NCBI RefSeq assembly: GCF_030413175.1
Contig: NZ_CP129212.1
Coordinates: forward strand, 7,255,412 to 7,319,411
Length of the DNA stretch: 64,000 nucleotides
Direction of reading: 5' to 3'
Origin: Bradyrhizobium roseum
GTDB taxonomy: Bacteria > Pseudomonadota > Alphaproteobacteria > Rhizobiales > Xanthobacteraceae
Position 1 is the stretch's first letter. The number at the start of each line of letters is the position of its first letter. Positions 8,056-16,140 of this stretch are shown here, piece by piece. A program made the translations under genes and the position numbers. Under the pieces are notes generated by a model that saw only the letters and a list, made by a program, of their open reading frames with translations, made no database searches and was not told where the DNA came from.

Positions 8056-8667
8056 ATGACGACGATCGAGATGACCGCGCCGACCATCGAGAAGACTGCC
8101 TTGGGCCGGCTTGATCGGGAGGGGCGCCTGCTCAACGCCGTCCTCAAGAGTGCGACGAAGAAGCCTGGACGGTTTGGCTTCCGCGGCGACATCGCTCTCA
8201 AATTCCAGGCGCAGCTCGCCGACGAAAAGCGTCCGCCGGAGTTCTCGATCGAGCAGGTTCTGACAATCGCCCAGGATGGCGAGAGCACTATCCCGGTCAT
8301 GGCCGGCTATCTGCATTCCTTTGCCTATCTGGAGGTGGCGTCGGAAGTGCTGGATGGCCTGCTCAGTCCGAGCGGGACCTACTTCATGTTCTGCAACAAC
8401 ATCGATCTGCTGGCGAAATACCGCGTCACCCTTCGAGGTATCACCTTCCATGTTCTGCCCTGCGACGAATCGACTGTCTGGAAGGAAATGATGGACCTGA
8501 TGAGCATCGACAAGAACGACGTCAAGAAGCTCGATACCGCAGGCAAGCTTGACTACCTGCTCGATGCGGCAACCGGCTTCGAGGGTAAGTATGACGTCAT
8601 TACCTTCGAGGACGGTCTGGCCCGGATGGAGCCGGTGAAGAACCGAAACGAAAATCGTCCGGTCTGA
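8056..8667 (+). CDS. Uncharacterised nif-cluster protein, 203 residues
   Basis: I do not recognise this protein. It is soluble in appearance, mixed alpha/beta, with isolated cysteines near residues 115 and 138 rather than a cluster-binding set. A sigma-54 promoter and a NifA site lie directly upstream, so it is probably expressed only under nitrogen-fixing conditions. It is transcribed alone; the convergent Rieske gene ends 15 bases after its stop. A nitrogenase-related role is inferred from regulation and position only. Confidence 0.8.
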   Translation: MTTIEMTAPTIEKTALGRLDREGRLLNAVLKSATKKPGRFGFRGDIALKFQAQLADEKRPPEFSIEQVLTIAQDGESTIPVMAGYLHSFAYLEVASEVLDGLLSPSGTYFMFCNNIDLLAKYRVTLRGITFHVLPCDESTVWKEMMDLMSIDKNDVKKLDTAGKLDYLLDAATGFEGKYDVITFEDGLARMEPVKNRNENRPV

Positions 8668-8682
8668 TTAGGCAACTCGCGG

Positions 8683-9099
8683 TTACGCCTCCTCGCCGGG
8701 AAGGACTTCATCGTCCTCGACCAGCGTCACGCCGGTCACGCAGATGTCGTCATCGAGGACCGTCACGGCGACCGGCGTGAGGCTGCGGCCCTTGCAAGGG
8801 CCGTCCACGCAGATGCCGGTGCCGAGTTCGAACAATGCGCCGTGCTTGCCGCACATCAGGCGGATGCCGTTCGGATCCAGAAACTGGTTACGCTCCCAAT
8901 CCAGATTCACCCCGTCATGCGGGCATTTGTTGATATAGCCGAAGACCTGGCGGCCCCAGCGGACCACCAGGATCGGCCAGGGCCGCATGGCGCCGTCTTC
9001 GACAATCATGAGCTGGAAACCCCTCGCCTGCTGGCTCGGGATATCGCTCATCCTGCAGATTGCGTAGGCCACGTTGGCTTCCATCTTTCCCTCGTTCAT
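8683..9099 (-). CDS. Rieske [2Fe-2S] ferredoxin-like protein
   Basis: A 138-residue Rieske protein. The cluster ligands are Cys59 and His61 in CPH, and Cys83 and His86 in CGKH. Two more cysteines (97 and 102, GICVDGPC) fit the C-terminal part of the fold. There is no signal peptide, so it resembles soluble Rieske ferredoxins that feed electrons to oxygenases or flavoenzymes. Its ATG overlaps the stop of the amine oxidase gene (ATGA at 9096-9099), so the oxidase is the probable partner. A link to nitrogen fixation comes from position only. Confidence 0.9.
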   Translation of the reverse strand: MNEGKMEANVAYAICRMSDIPSQQARGFQLMIVEDGAMRPWPILVVRWGRQVFGYINKCPHDGVNLDWERNQFLDPNGIRLMCGKHGALFELGTGICVDGPCKGRSLTPVAVTVLDDDICVTGVTLVEDDEVLPGEEA

Positions 9100-10730
9100 G
9101 ACGATGCGTCCGTGAATCTCGTTGCCTCAGCCCGCTGCTCGCGCGCCCGCGCCTTGGTCAGCAGCAACCGGTTGGCCGCGAGCGAAAATTCCAGCCAGGC
9201 GGCGGCGATGTCGCGCAGGATCGCCTGCAGGTATTCCCTGGACAAATGATGCTCGTCCGGAAAATTTGACAGCGCGCAGGATGACCGGTTGAAAGCAACG
9301 ACATCGTCGAGCACGGACTTCATGACGTCGCCGAACGGCTGCTGCACCGCCGGCGTCAGCGACGAACGACCGCGTTCGACCGTGACCACGTCGACATCGA
9401 ACTCCAGCTCGCCGAGTACCGCGAGCGCATTGTCGAAGACATCTTCCATCGATTCAAGAATGGCGCGCTGCGTGAGTTGCTCACGCTCCTGGGCGGCAAG
9501 GCTGCGATGAAGGCGATGGCGATAGTCGTCGAAGGCCGCATCTCCCTGCGCGGCAACCCAGGCACCGAAGCGGGCGAGACTCGCCGCGTTGATCGAGCCG
9601 GCATTGCCGAGCGCGGCGCCGGAATAGGCCGCCCCCTTCTCTTGAGCCGCCTTGCGTTTGAGCGAAAGATCGATCCGCCGTGCCGCCTCCAGCGCACCTT
9701 CCAGATGGCCGGCCCCGCGCGAAGCGGTTTCCGATCCGCCCAGATAGAGCTTTCCGTTCCAATACACCCGCCGCAGCATCGGATTTGCGGTACCGACATG
9801 TTCGGTCTGCGCGGAGGTTCGGTCGAATTCACTGCAGGTATGGGGCTCCGTCGCCCAATCCTGATAATGCTGCTCGCCATGTTCAAGCGCGGCCCCGAAG
9901 AGCTGTACCATCTGATTGTCGATCAGCAGCGGAAGACCGGCGCTGAAACTTGCGCGCAGTTCAGGTGACAAGGCCAGGAACCCGCCGAGAGCGGCCCTTT
10001 CCGGGTCGCCATCACACGCGTCGAAGATTTCGCCGAGCACCGCCTGTTCGTGAGTCACGAAGGCATTGCCGGAATGTCCGGCCTCGCGCCAGTAAGCGCG
10101 ATCATAGGCAACGACCACCTTGGCGTGGGCTGCCATCCACGTCTGGGTGCTACGCATCGCTTCGCGCGTGGCCTCGTCGAGACCGGGTCCGAAGCGAACA
10201 TGCTGTTCGAGCAGCCGCGGCGGGATCGCGAGCACGACATGACGCGCCCGCACCTCGACGACGGTGCCGCCGGCCGCGAATGTCAGGACGACATGATCTC
10301 CACCATCGCTGACGCTGTTCAGCACATGGTTGAGACGCAGCATGTTTGGCGGCCAATCAGCAGCGAGACGATCGACAAGCTGCGCCATGCCGCCTCGCAG
10401 ACGACGGGCGCCATCGTGAAGCCGTTTCCCGTCAATGCGGTCGAAGCTCTTTTCGGGGTCGTTGAGATGCAGTACGGAACCATCGTCGTGCTGACGAATG
10501 TCGGTGAGCCCCAGTTCGGCGACCAGGCTCTTCATCAATGGCTGCGTGTCCGGCCAGAACCAGGTTGGACCGAGATCCACCGTCAGTTCCGATCCGGCAG
10601 TGGCCGACAGGATGCGGCCGCCGAGCCGTCCCCGCGCCTCGAACAAGCCGACGGCCAGGCCTTGCCGGTGCAGGCTTCTCGCCAGCACGACACCACACAA
10701 CCCACCACCAATGATCGCAGCGTCCAACAT
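9096..10730 (-). CDS. FAD-dependent amine oxidase-like protein with a C-terminal extension
   Basis: The 544-residue product starts with a dinucleotide-binding GGGLCG motif and a GGRI motif, and has the C-terminal FAD-binding segment (GGSETASRGAGHLEGAL) of flavin monoamine oxidases. After the oxidase domain, roughly the last 160 residues form an extra helical region I do not recognise. The ATG at 10730 places the FAD motif at the very N-terminus, and a possible sigma-54 promoter 36 bases upstream supports it over longer in-frame starts. It is translationally coupled to the Rieske gene. The substrate is unknown. Confidence 0.87.
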   Translation of the reverse strand: MLDAAIIGGGLCGVVLARSLHRQGLAVGLFEARGRLGGRILSATAGSELTVDLGPTWFWPDTQPLMKSLVAELGLTDIRQHDDGSVLHLNDPEKSFDRIDGKRLHDGARRLRGGMAQLVDRLAADWPPNMLRLNHVLNSVSDGGDHVVLTFAAGGTVVEVRARHVVLAIPPRLLEQHVRFGPGLDEATREAMRSTQTWMAAHAKVVVAYDRAYWREAGHSGNAFVTHEQAVLGEIFDACDGDPERAALGGFLALSPELRASFSAGLPLLIDNQMVQLFGAALEHGEQHYQDWATEPHTCSEFDRTSAQTEHVGTANPMLRRVYWNGKLYLGGSETASRGAGHLEGALEAARRIDLSLKRKAAQEKGAAYSGAALGNAGSINAASLARFGAWVAAQGDAAFDDYRHRLHRSLAAQEREQLTQRAILESMEDVFDNALAVLGELEFDVDVVTVERGRSSLTPAVQQPFGDVMKSVLDDVVAFNRSSCALSNFPDEHHLSREYLQAILRDIAAAWLEFSLAANRLLLTKARAREQRAEATRFTDASS

Positions 10731-10765
10731 CGACCGGCCTGCACATGTTGCTACCACCCGCGCTC

Positions 10766-10781
10766 TGCAAGATTCGCGCAA
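10766..10781 (-). promoter_or_regulatory. Possible sigma-54 promoter of the amine oxidase-Rieske pair
   Basis: Minus strand reads TTGCGC, five bases, TTGCA. The -12 half is perfect, but the -24 half has TG where GG is expected. The position, 36 bases before the ATG, is right. No NifA site was found nearby. Confidence 0.4.
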
Positions 10782-10832
10782 CATTCGATCGAGGCTGACG
10801 TAACAGGAGATTTGCCCGACTTCCCAAGCAAC

Positions 10833-10848
10833 TGGCACAAAACTTGAT
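10833..10848 (+). promoter_or_regulatory. Sigma-54-like promoter of the gene at 10886
   Basis: Plus strand reads TGGCAC, five bases, TTGAT. The -24 half is perfect; the -12 half has GA where GC is standard. It stands 38 bases before the ATG at 10886. Confidence 0.55.
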
Positions 10849-10885
10849 AATTCCATACGCGACGCCCTTGCGTATGGAGATTGGC

Positions 10886-11341
10886 ATGAATGTCACATCG
10901 GATTTCGTCGGCTGTTCCCAGGATGAGCTGAAAGCCCTGCTCGATGGCGGCACGCTCACGGTCTACTCGGTCGCCCGCCCGACCACCGCAGATAAACCCG
11001 TCGAGCGTAGCGGCACGTTGGCCACGTTCACCTTCGCCTCGCCGGCCTTCGGCGCTGCGTCGGACGGTTTTGAAACCCCCAACTTCGCCGCAAATCCCGT
11101 CGCGGCGAGCAGCGTCGGGACGCCGGGATTCGCCCGCGCCCGCAAGGCGGACGGCACCGTCATTGCCGATTTTTCAGCGGGGCCCGGCGATCGCGAGATC
11201 AAGTTCAGCGAGGTGTCATTCTCGCAAGGCGCACCAGTGAAACTCACCGCCTTCAAGTTCATCGCGGAGGGAGGATGGCCGGAGCGACCTGAATATTACG
11301 ACACCCGCCCACGCCCGGGCTATCCGATGCCGACAACATAA
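10886..11341 (+). CDS. Uncharacterised nif-cluster protein, 151 residues
   Basis: Not recognised. The N-terminal part is ordinary; the middle is rich in Ala, Ser, Thr, Phe and Gly (residues about 45-90), and the C-terminus is Pro/Tyr/Arg-rich. There is no clear signal peptide or membrane segment. The ATG at 10886 was chosen over upstream in-frame starts because GGAG stands seven bases before it. A sigma-54-like promoter precedes it and the sulfurtransferase gene follows 68 bases later on the same strand. Confidence 0.75.
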   Translation: MNVTSDFVGCSQDELKALLDGGTLTVYSVARPTTADKPVERSGTLATFTFASPAFGAASDGFETPNFAANPVAASSVGTPGFARARKADGTVIADFSAGPGDREIKFSEVSFSQGAPVKLTAFKFIAEGGWPERPEYYDTRPRPGYPMPTT

Positions 11342-11377
11342 CGCCGAAACCCGGCCAGATGTCTCTTTGGCGACGAT

Positions 11378-11393
11378 TGTCGCGTTTCTGACA
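11378..11393. promoter_or_regulatory. TGT-N10-ACA motif just before the sulfurtransferase gene
   Basis: The sequence is an exact NifA-site match, but it ends only 16 bases before the start codon at 11410 and no sigma-54 promoter was found between them. It may be a chance match or may act at a distance. Confidence 0.3.
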
Positions 11394-11409
11394 TGGAGAT
11401 CATTTCGAG

Positions 11410-12267
11410 ATGAGCTATGCAAATCCTGAAGCGCTGGTAAGCACCGATTGGCTCGCCGAGCATCTGACGGACTCCAACATCCGGATCCTCGATTGCACCT
11501 GGCATCATACCAGCACCAATCTCGATGGACGAACACAGTACCGGGGCCGCCATCTTCCGGGTTCGGTGCATTTCGACATTGATCACGTGGCCGACAAGTC
11601 CAGCCCGCTGCCACACATGCTTCCCGGCGCGGCCGATTTTGCCAAGAAGGTCGGGCTGCTTGGGATCGGCGACGGCGATCGGGTCGTGGTTTATGATCGG
11701 CTGTATGGCGGGGCCGCCGCGGCACGGGCCTGGTGGATGTTTCGGGTCTTCGGTTACGAAAACGTCGCGATGCTCAATGGCGGCTATGGCAAATGGACCA
11801 AGGAAAAGAAGCCCACGGACATGTCGGCGGTGCGGCCGGAACAGAAATCATTTTCGGCGTCGTACAATCCCGCGCTGGTGCGCACCCTGGCCGAAATGAG
11901 GGAAAACCTCATCACCGCCGCGGCACAGGTCGTCGATGCGCGCGGGCCCGGCAAATTTGACGGCACCCAGGAAGACGTCTTCCCGTTCAGAAAACTTGGC
12001 CACATCCCGAATGCCACGAATATTCCATGGGCCGATCTGATCGATCCCGACACCGGCGAACTTGTTGCCGCGGATGCGCTCGCCGCGCGCTTCACCGCGG
12101 CCGGGATTGATCTTGACCGGCCGATCGTGACGACCTGCGCTTCCGGCATCATATCCTGCGTGACCGCCCTCGGTCTCTATCTGCTCGGACGCACGAACGT
12201 CGCCGTCTATGACGGGTCCTGGGCGGAATGGGGCATGGCCGACGATACGCCGGCCGTCGCCGCGTGA
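11410..12267 (+). CDS. sseA: Rhodanese-family sulfurtransferase (SseA-like)
   Basis: The 285-residue product has two tandem rhodanese domains, an inactive N-terminal one and a catalytic C-terminal one with Cys243 in CASGIIS. This layout is that of thiosulfate and 3-mercaptopyruvate sulfurtransferases, which move sulfane sulfur to acceptors such as cyanide or thiols. Within a nif cluster it could supply sulfur for clusters beside NifS and SufS. Two small genes follow closely on the same strand and are probably cotranscribed. Confidence 0.9.
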   Translation: MSYANPEALVSTDWLAEHLTDSNIRILDCTWHHTSTNLDGRTQYRGRHLPGSVHFDIDHVADKSSPLPHMLPGAADFAKKVGLLGIGDGDRVVVYDRLYGGAAAARAWWMFRVFGYENVAMLNGGYGKWTKEKKPTDMSAVRPEQKSFSASYNPALVRTLAEMRENLITAAAQVVDARGPGKFDGTQEDVFPFRKLGHIPNATNIPWADLIDPDTGELVAADALAARFTAAGIDLDRPIVTTCASGIISCVTALGLYLLGRTNVAVYDGSWAEWGMADDTPAVAA

Positions 12268-12295
12268 GAACGTCGCCGGATGGAGGCATGCGTTC

Positions 12296-12559
12296 ATGAG
12301 CACAGATCTGGCATCGGCCACTTCGATGGCGGAAGGCGAGGAATACGAACTTCTCGCCGGCGAGGATGGCACATCGTTCATCCTGCGCTCGAAGGTCGAT
12401 TTTCTCGCCGCGCATTTGCGGGGCGAGGATGCAGCACGCTTTCGAGCCGACTATGACTCTATCAGGCTGCAATTTCCGGACTGGAAGCCGGACCAGACGC
12501 TCGCCCAACTCTGGGACCAGGGCGGATACAGCTGGCTCGCATCGAAGGAGGCGGATTGA
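12296..12559 (+). CDS. Small uncharacterised nif-cluster protein, 87 residues
   Basis: The protein is acidic and Trp-containing near its C-terminus. I do not recognise a family. The ATG at 12296 follows a TGGAGG ribosome site. It lies 28 bases after the sulfurtransferase stop, and the next gene starts two bases after its stop, so the three form a likely operon. There is no membrane segment or cysteine. Confidence 0.75.
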   Translation: MSTDLASATSMAEGEEYELLAGEDGTSFILRSKVDFLAAHLRGEDAARFRADYDSIRLQFPDWKPDQTLAQLWDQGGYSWLASKEAD

Positions 12560-12561
12560 TC

Positions 12562-12879
12562 ATGGCAACGACGCTGGTAAAGACCACGCAGGACGGCCGA
12601 AAGCTGGAAGTGATCGGATTGGCGATATGCCTCGACGGACAACTCGAGGCGTTTGAACTGGTCGAGGTCAAGATGCATCCCAACAAGCGCGCGATCTGGA
12701 CGGTCATGCCCGAGGCCACACACATGGCAGGCAGGGTGGCGCTGACCCGCGAGCAGGCCGAGATCGTAACCGCGGCCTTCCGAGAGGCCGAAGCGGAGAT
12801 TCTCGCCAGCCCCGTGGCCATCAACGAACGCTTCCGCATTGCGGCAATGTGGAAGGCGCGCGAGCAAGGGATCGAATAG
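12562..12879 (+). CDS. Small uncharacterised nif-cluster protein, 105 residues
   Basis: Not recognised. The C-terminal half is strongly helical and charged. AAGGAGG precedes it, about 10 bases before the ATG at 12562; a TTG two codons earlier is an alternative start. It is the last gene of the sulfurtransferase operon and converges on hspQ, whose stop is 51 bases away. The short interval holds a weak CCGGC/GCCGG stem and no other feature. Confidence 0.75.
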   Translation: MATTLVKTTQDGRKLEVIGLAICLDGQLEAFELVEVKMHPNKRAIWTVMPEATHMAGRVALTREQAEIVTAAFREAEAEILASPVAINERFRIAAMWKAREQGIE

Positions 12880-12929
12880 GCCGGCTTGCATTCGCCGGAT
12901 GAACGCGGCCCGGGCGCTGTCGGACGAAG

Positions 12930-13262
12930 TCAGTTCATCGTCACATTGCGCCGGCGATAACACCCCTTCTCGTCACGCTCGAACAGACTATCCAGCTCTG
13001 GATGGCTGACCGGTTCGTCGGATCCGTCCGGCATCAAATTCTGCTCGGAGATATAGGCGACGCAGGGATTTTGGCCGCTTTCGGCGAACAGATAATAAAA
13101 CGGCTGGTCCTTGCGCGAGCGCGCCTCGACCAGGATCGTCTCATACGTTCGATTGCAGTCGGCAAACTCCGGGTCGACATCGAACACGACGCCGCGGAAC
13201 TGATACATCCGGTGACGGATGACCTGGCCGATGCCGAATTTGGCGATAGCCGTTTTGCTCAT
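12930..13262 (-). CDS. hspQ: HspQ/YccV-family protein
   Basis: The 110-residue product matches the HspQ (hemimethylated DNA-binding YccV-like) family, with the FGIGQVIRHR start and the RGVVFDVDPEF segment. In enterobacteria HspQ is a small heat-shock protein that acts as a specificity factor for the Lon protease. The ATG at 13262 begins the conserved region; the frame is open much further upstream over fdxB. It is the last gene of the nifHDKENX operon, 52 bases after fdxB. Why a proteolysis factor belongs there is unclear. Confidence 0.9.
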   Translation of the reverse strand: MSKTAIAKFGIGQVIRHRMYQFRGVVFDVDPEFADCNRTYETILVEARSRKDQPFYYLFAESGQNPCVAYISEQNLMPDGSDEPVSHPELDSLFERDEKGCYRRRNVTMN

Positions 13263-13314
13263 GACCGACCGGACGCGCGCTCGATGCGATCTTCCCATTG
13301 CTATTGCCGCCCCG

Positions 13315-13614
13315 TCAGCCCACGGAAGCCGGCGCCGGACCGTGGGTCTGGCAATTGGTCGGGCACACGCGGGCGCAGGCGCCGCAGCCGATGCACGCCC
13401 CATCGTCGTTCATCACCATGATCTTCTTTTCAATCTCGTCGTCCTCATCGTCGTCGAGCGCGACGAGTTCCCCGTCTTCGCTGAGGCCCTTGAGCGTCAT
13501 CACATCGCGGCCGCAAACCTTGAAGCAGCGACCGCAGCCGATGCATTTCTTCTCGTCGATAGCGAGCAGATAGGCTGGGTTCCAGTCGCGACCGTCGCGG
13601 GTTGCATTGGTCAT
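13315..13614 (-). CDS. fdxB: nif-specific ferredoxin III (FdxB)
   Basis: A 99-residue ferredoxin with two [4Fe-4S] motifs, CIGCGRCFKVC and CIGCGACARVC. They are separated by an acidic insert with a run of Asp and Glu, as in FdxB. It is thought to serve as an electron carrier in nitrogenase function or FeMo-co assembly. It sits between the DUF683 gene and hspQ on the minus strand. Confidence 0.94.
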   Translation of the reverse strand: MTNATRDGRDWNPAYLLAIDEKKCIGCGRCFKVCGRDVMTLKGLSEDGELVALDDDEDDEIEKKIMVMNDDGACIGCGACARVCPTNCQTHGPAPASVG

Positions 13615-13632
13615 GGTACAAATGCCCTTGTG

Positions 13633-13833
13633 CTAGGCTGATTCGAGGCTCTTGAGCACCGCACGCTTTTGCTCGAGCTCGGCGAAGGCATCATAGGCCT
13701 GCTGGGCCACGGTCAGAATCGTCTGCCATTGCAGCGGCAGTTCCTCGGACAGGTCATGCAAGTTCATCTTGGCCTGCGTCGCCTTGGCGGACAGTTTCTT
13801 GATTTCGGCCTTTAACGTTTCCAGATCACTCAT
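13633..13833 (-). CDS. DUF683/CCE_0567-type small protein
   Basis: A 66-residue, almost entirely helical protein of the DUF683 group, usually encoded between the nifX-associated protein and fdxB. The family includes a structurally described metal-binding helical hairpin from cyanobacteria. It starts eight bases after the stop of the DUF269 gene. Exact function is unknown. Confidence 0.9.
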   Translation of the reverse strand: MSDLETLKAEIKKLSAKATQAKMNLHDLSEELPLQWQTILTVAQQAYDAFAELEQKRAVLKSLESA

Positions 13834-13841
13834 GGCTCACC

Positions 13842-14312
13842 TCAATAATCCGCGACGGGCCTGAACTTCTCGATCATCTCGACGCCGGCCTTGACATATT
13901 TATCGCCCTCTTCCGCCAGCTTGCCGAGATTGTCGAAGCCGAAGCGATGCACGTCGCGCAACTGCTTGTTGACGACGATCAACCGCCCGCCGATCAGGAC
14001 CATGCGGCCAAAGCCCTCATGGCTCATCTTCAGCATCGGCGAAATCATCACGCCGGTGGCGCGCTCGATCGAAAGCGCCACCGCGTTGAAGAACAATTCC
14101 ATCCGCCAGATGGTTTCCGGATCGGGGTCGCCGATGATCGGCAGCGCCCGGCGGGCCTCCTTGTCCAGGATGTAGGGCTCGAGCAGCGTGAGGTCACTCT
14201 TGCCCTCCCAGGCACCGTGGGTGTCCTGGGCCCGCCATATCTTGATGAGTTCCTTGACAAACGGCGCCTCCGCCGCGGGCGTTGGTTCGAGCACTGCTGC
14301 AGCGTCTGACAT
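13842..14312 (-). CDS. NifX-associated nitrogen fixation protein (DUF269)
   Basis: The 156-residue product belongs to the DUF269 family, encoded next to nifX in most proteobacterial nif clusters. It follows the nifX stop by eight bases. The family is conserved but lacks a defined biochemical role; a part in FeMo-co trafficking is commonly assumed. No cluster-binding cysteines are present. Confidence 0.93.
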   Translation of the reverse strand: MSDAAAVLEPTPAAEAPFVKELIKIWRAQDTHGAWEGKSDLTLLEPYILDKEARRALPIIGDPDPETIWRMELFFNAVALSIERATGVMISPMLKMSHEGFGRMVLIGGRLIVVNKQLRDVHRFGFDNLGKLAEEGDKYVKAGVEMIEKFRPVADY

Positions 14313-14320
14313 GATGATTC

Positions 14321-14716
14321 CTATTCTTCAAAATCGAGGGTTCGTTCCTGGTCCTTCAACAGCGCCTTGCGTAACCAGGGCGGCGGCGTGCCTTTCAGCA
14401 CGTCTTCGAGCTTGGCCAGGAGGTCGGTGATCTCTTCGGGTTGATTGACCTTCATCGGGTGGATGTTATTCGCCACCACCCTCGCCGCGCCGGAGCCGCC
14501 GATGGCGGCGACATAGAGAATGGCGCAGTCCTTGATCGCATCTATTTTGGGCGCGAGCTTGTCCTCATTGCCGTCTTCCTTGAGATCGCCCTCGAACTGA
14601 ACGGCTTCGAGGAAGCGGTGCCCCTGCGGACCGATTTCATAGATCGCGATATTCTTCGCCCAGCCGAAATGAGCATCGACGCGCTTCAGGTCCTGGGTGG
14701 CGAATGCGATTTTCAT
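14321..14716 (-). CDS. nifX: NifX, FeMo-co precursor carrier
   Basis: NifX binds NifB-co and the VK-cluster and passes them to NifEN. The 131-residue product has the NifX/NafY-type fold signature, with the KIAFATQD start and a GGSGAARVV segment. The ATG at 14716 follows AAGGACG at good spacing; an in-frame TTG at 14746 inside the end of nifN is less likely. It lies 26 bases downstream of nifN. Confidence 0.94.
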   Translation of the reverse strand: MKIAFATQDLKRVDAHFGWAKNIAIYEIGPQGHRFLEAVQFEGDLKEDGNEDKLAPKIDAIKDCAILYVAAIGGSGAARVVANNIHPMKVNQPEEITDLLAKLEDVLKGTPPPWLRKALLKDQERTLDFEE

Positions 14717-14742
14717 GACGTCGTCCTTCTTTAATGCTGTCG

Positions 14743-16131
14743 TCAATGCAGCGAAGCTACGGGAGCCTCGCCATCGGCTCCTGTGTCCGCAATCCGCCAG
14801 GTATCGGGGGTCGGCTGGCGATGATCCTCGTGGTCGGCAATAACGAGGTTGGCGATGTTAAAGATCAGATCGCGGGTACCGCGATAGCCGACCGAGAGTT
14901 GATGTCCCGCGCCCACCCGGTCGAACATCGGAAACCCCGCGCGGTGGAACGGAATCTTCAACCGTTCCGCAGCCTGGCGGCCGTGCGAGTGGGTGATGAG
15001 CAGATCGCAGCCGCGGTCTTTGGCGAGGTTTTCGAGATCTTCGAGATCGCCGATCAGCACTTCCTCGATCTTGACCCGTTCCAGCACCGGCGACTGGGTT
15101 GTCGTCACCGCCACCGTCACCTTGGCCCCCATCTCGTGCAGCATGCTCGATAGATCGAACAGGAGATCCGGCTCCGCGCCGATCGCCAGCTTCCGGCCGC
15201 CGATATGGAAATGCGCATCGAGCATCGCGTCGGCCAGTTGTCCGCGCTGGCGCCGGTATTTCGACGGCACCGGCCGGCCGCTGATTTCGCTCAGAAACAC
15301 GATGAACTCGTCATTGGGACCGAGGCCACAGAGGCGCTCAAAGACCCTGAACGGCGCTCCGGTCTTCTTCTCCATCGCTTCGGCGGCGGGCCGCATCTGC
15401 GCGCCGATCGCGATGGTCCAGGCCGCCTGGCCCATCGCCGCCACTTCGTCGACGCTGATGCCGCCGATCGTCGTCGGCACGAACTCGTCAGGAATATGCC
15501 CGTCGAGCGAACCGGCGAGATCGGGGAGGAACGAAGGTTCGAGCGCGAAATCCTCCATGATCGTCCTGATCTCATCGATGTCGCCCGGCGTGAGATGACA
15601 GCCGGGGAGCACATTGACGCGGCTGGGATCGCGGCGGGCAGCGGTCGTCGGCGCCTCCACCAGCACCTCCACCATGCGCGCCACCGTCTTCTCCCAGCCG
15701 TCCTGGAACGCATCCTTGAAATCGGGTGTCGCGACATAGACCATCGGGAGTGAGGCGAGCTCCGGATGCTTTTGCCGGATCAGCCTGATGTAACCCTCGA
15801 CATCGTCCCCCTTGGTTTCCGTGACCCCGGTCGAGCAGATCCCGATAATCTCCGGCTTGGTCCGCTTGTGGATGTTGAGAATAGCCTGCTCGACATTCTC
15901 ATAACCGCCGAGCACGGTCGCGACTTCACTCATCGCCGTCGTCTGCAGCGGCACGGCTTCCTTGAAATGCCGCACGAACAGGGTCAGTCCGAACGAAGTG
16001 CAACCTTGCGACCCGTGCAGCAGCGGCATCGATCCGCGCAGTCCGAGGAAAGCGAATGCCCCGCCGATCGGCTGGCTCATCTTGAGCGGGTTGACGGCGC
16101 AGGCCTTCTTTCCGACGGTGACGATCGCCAT
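14743..16131 (-). CDS. nifN: NifN, FeMo-co scaffold beta subunit
   Basis: NifN pairs with NifE in the scaffold complex where NifB-co is converted to FeMo-co before transfer to NifDK. The 462-residue product is NifK-related. It contains the conserved GSQGCTSFG motif with Cys44, matching a P-cluster-type ligand position, and the CSTGVTE segment. It starts nine bases after the nifE stop. Confidence 0.96.
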   Translation of the reverse strand: MAIVTVGKKACAVNPLKMSQPIGGAFAFLGLRGSMPLLHGSQGCTSFGLTLFVRHFKEAVPLQTTAMSEVATVLGGYENVEQAILNIHKRTKPEIIGICSTGVTETKGDDVEGYIRLIRQKHPELASLPMVYVATPDFKDAFQDGWEKTVARMVEVLVEAPTTAARRDPSRVNVLPGCHLTPGDIDEIRTIMEDFALEPSFLPDLAGSLDGHIPDEFVPTTIGGISVDEVAAMGQAAWTIAIGAQMRPAAEAMEKKTGAPFRVFERLCGLGPNDEFIVFLSEISGRPVPSKYRRQRGQLADAMLDAHFHIGGRKLAIGAEPDLLFDLSSMLHEMGAKVTVAVTTTQSPVLERVKIEEVLIGDLEDLENLAKDRGCDLLITHSHGRQAAERLKIPFHRAGFPMFDRVGAGHQLSVGYRGTRDLIFNIANLVIADHEDHRQPTPDTWRIADTGADGEAPVASLH

Positions 16132-16140
16132 GGCGCGGCC

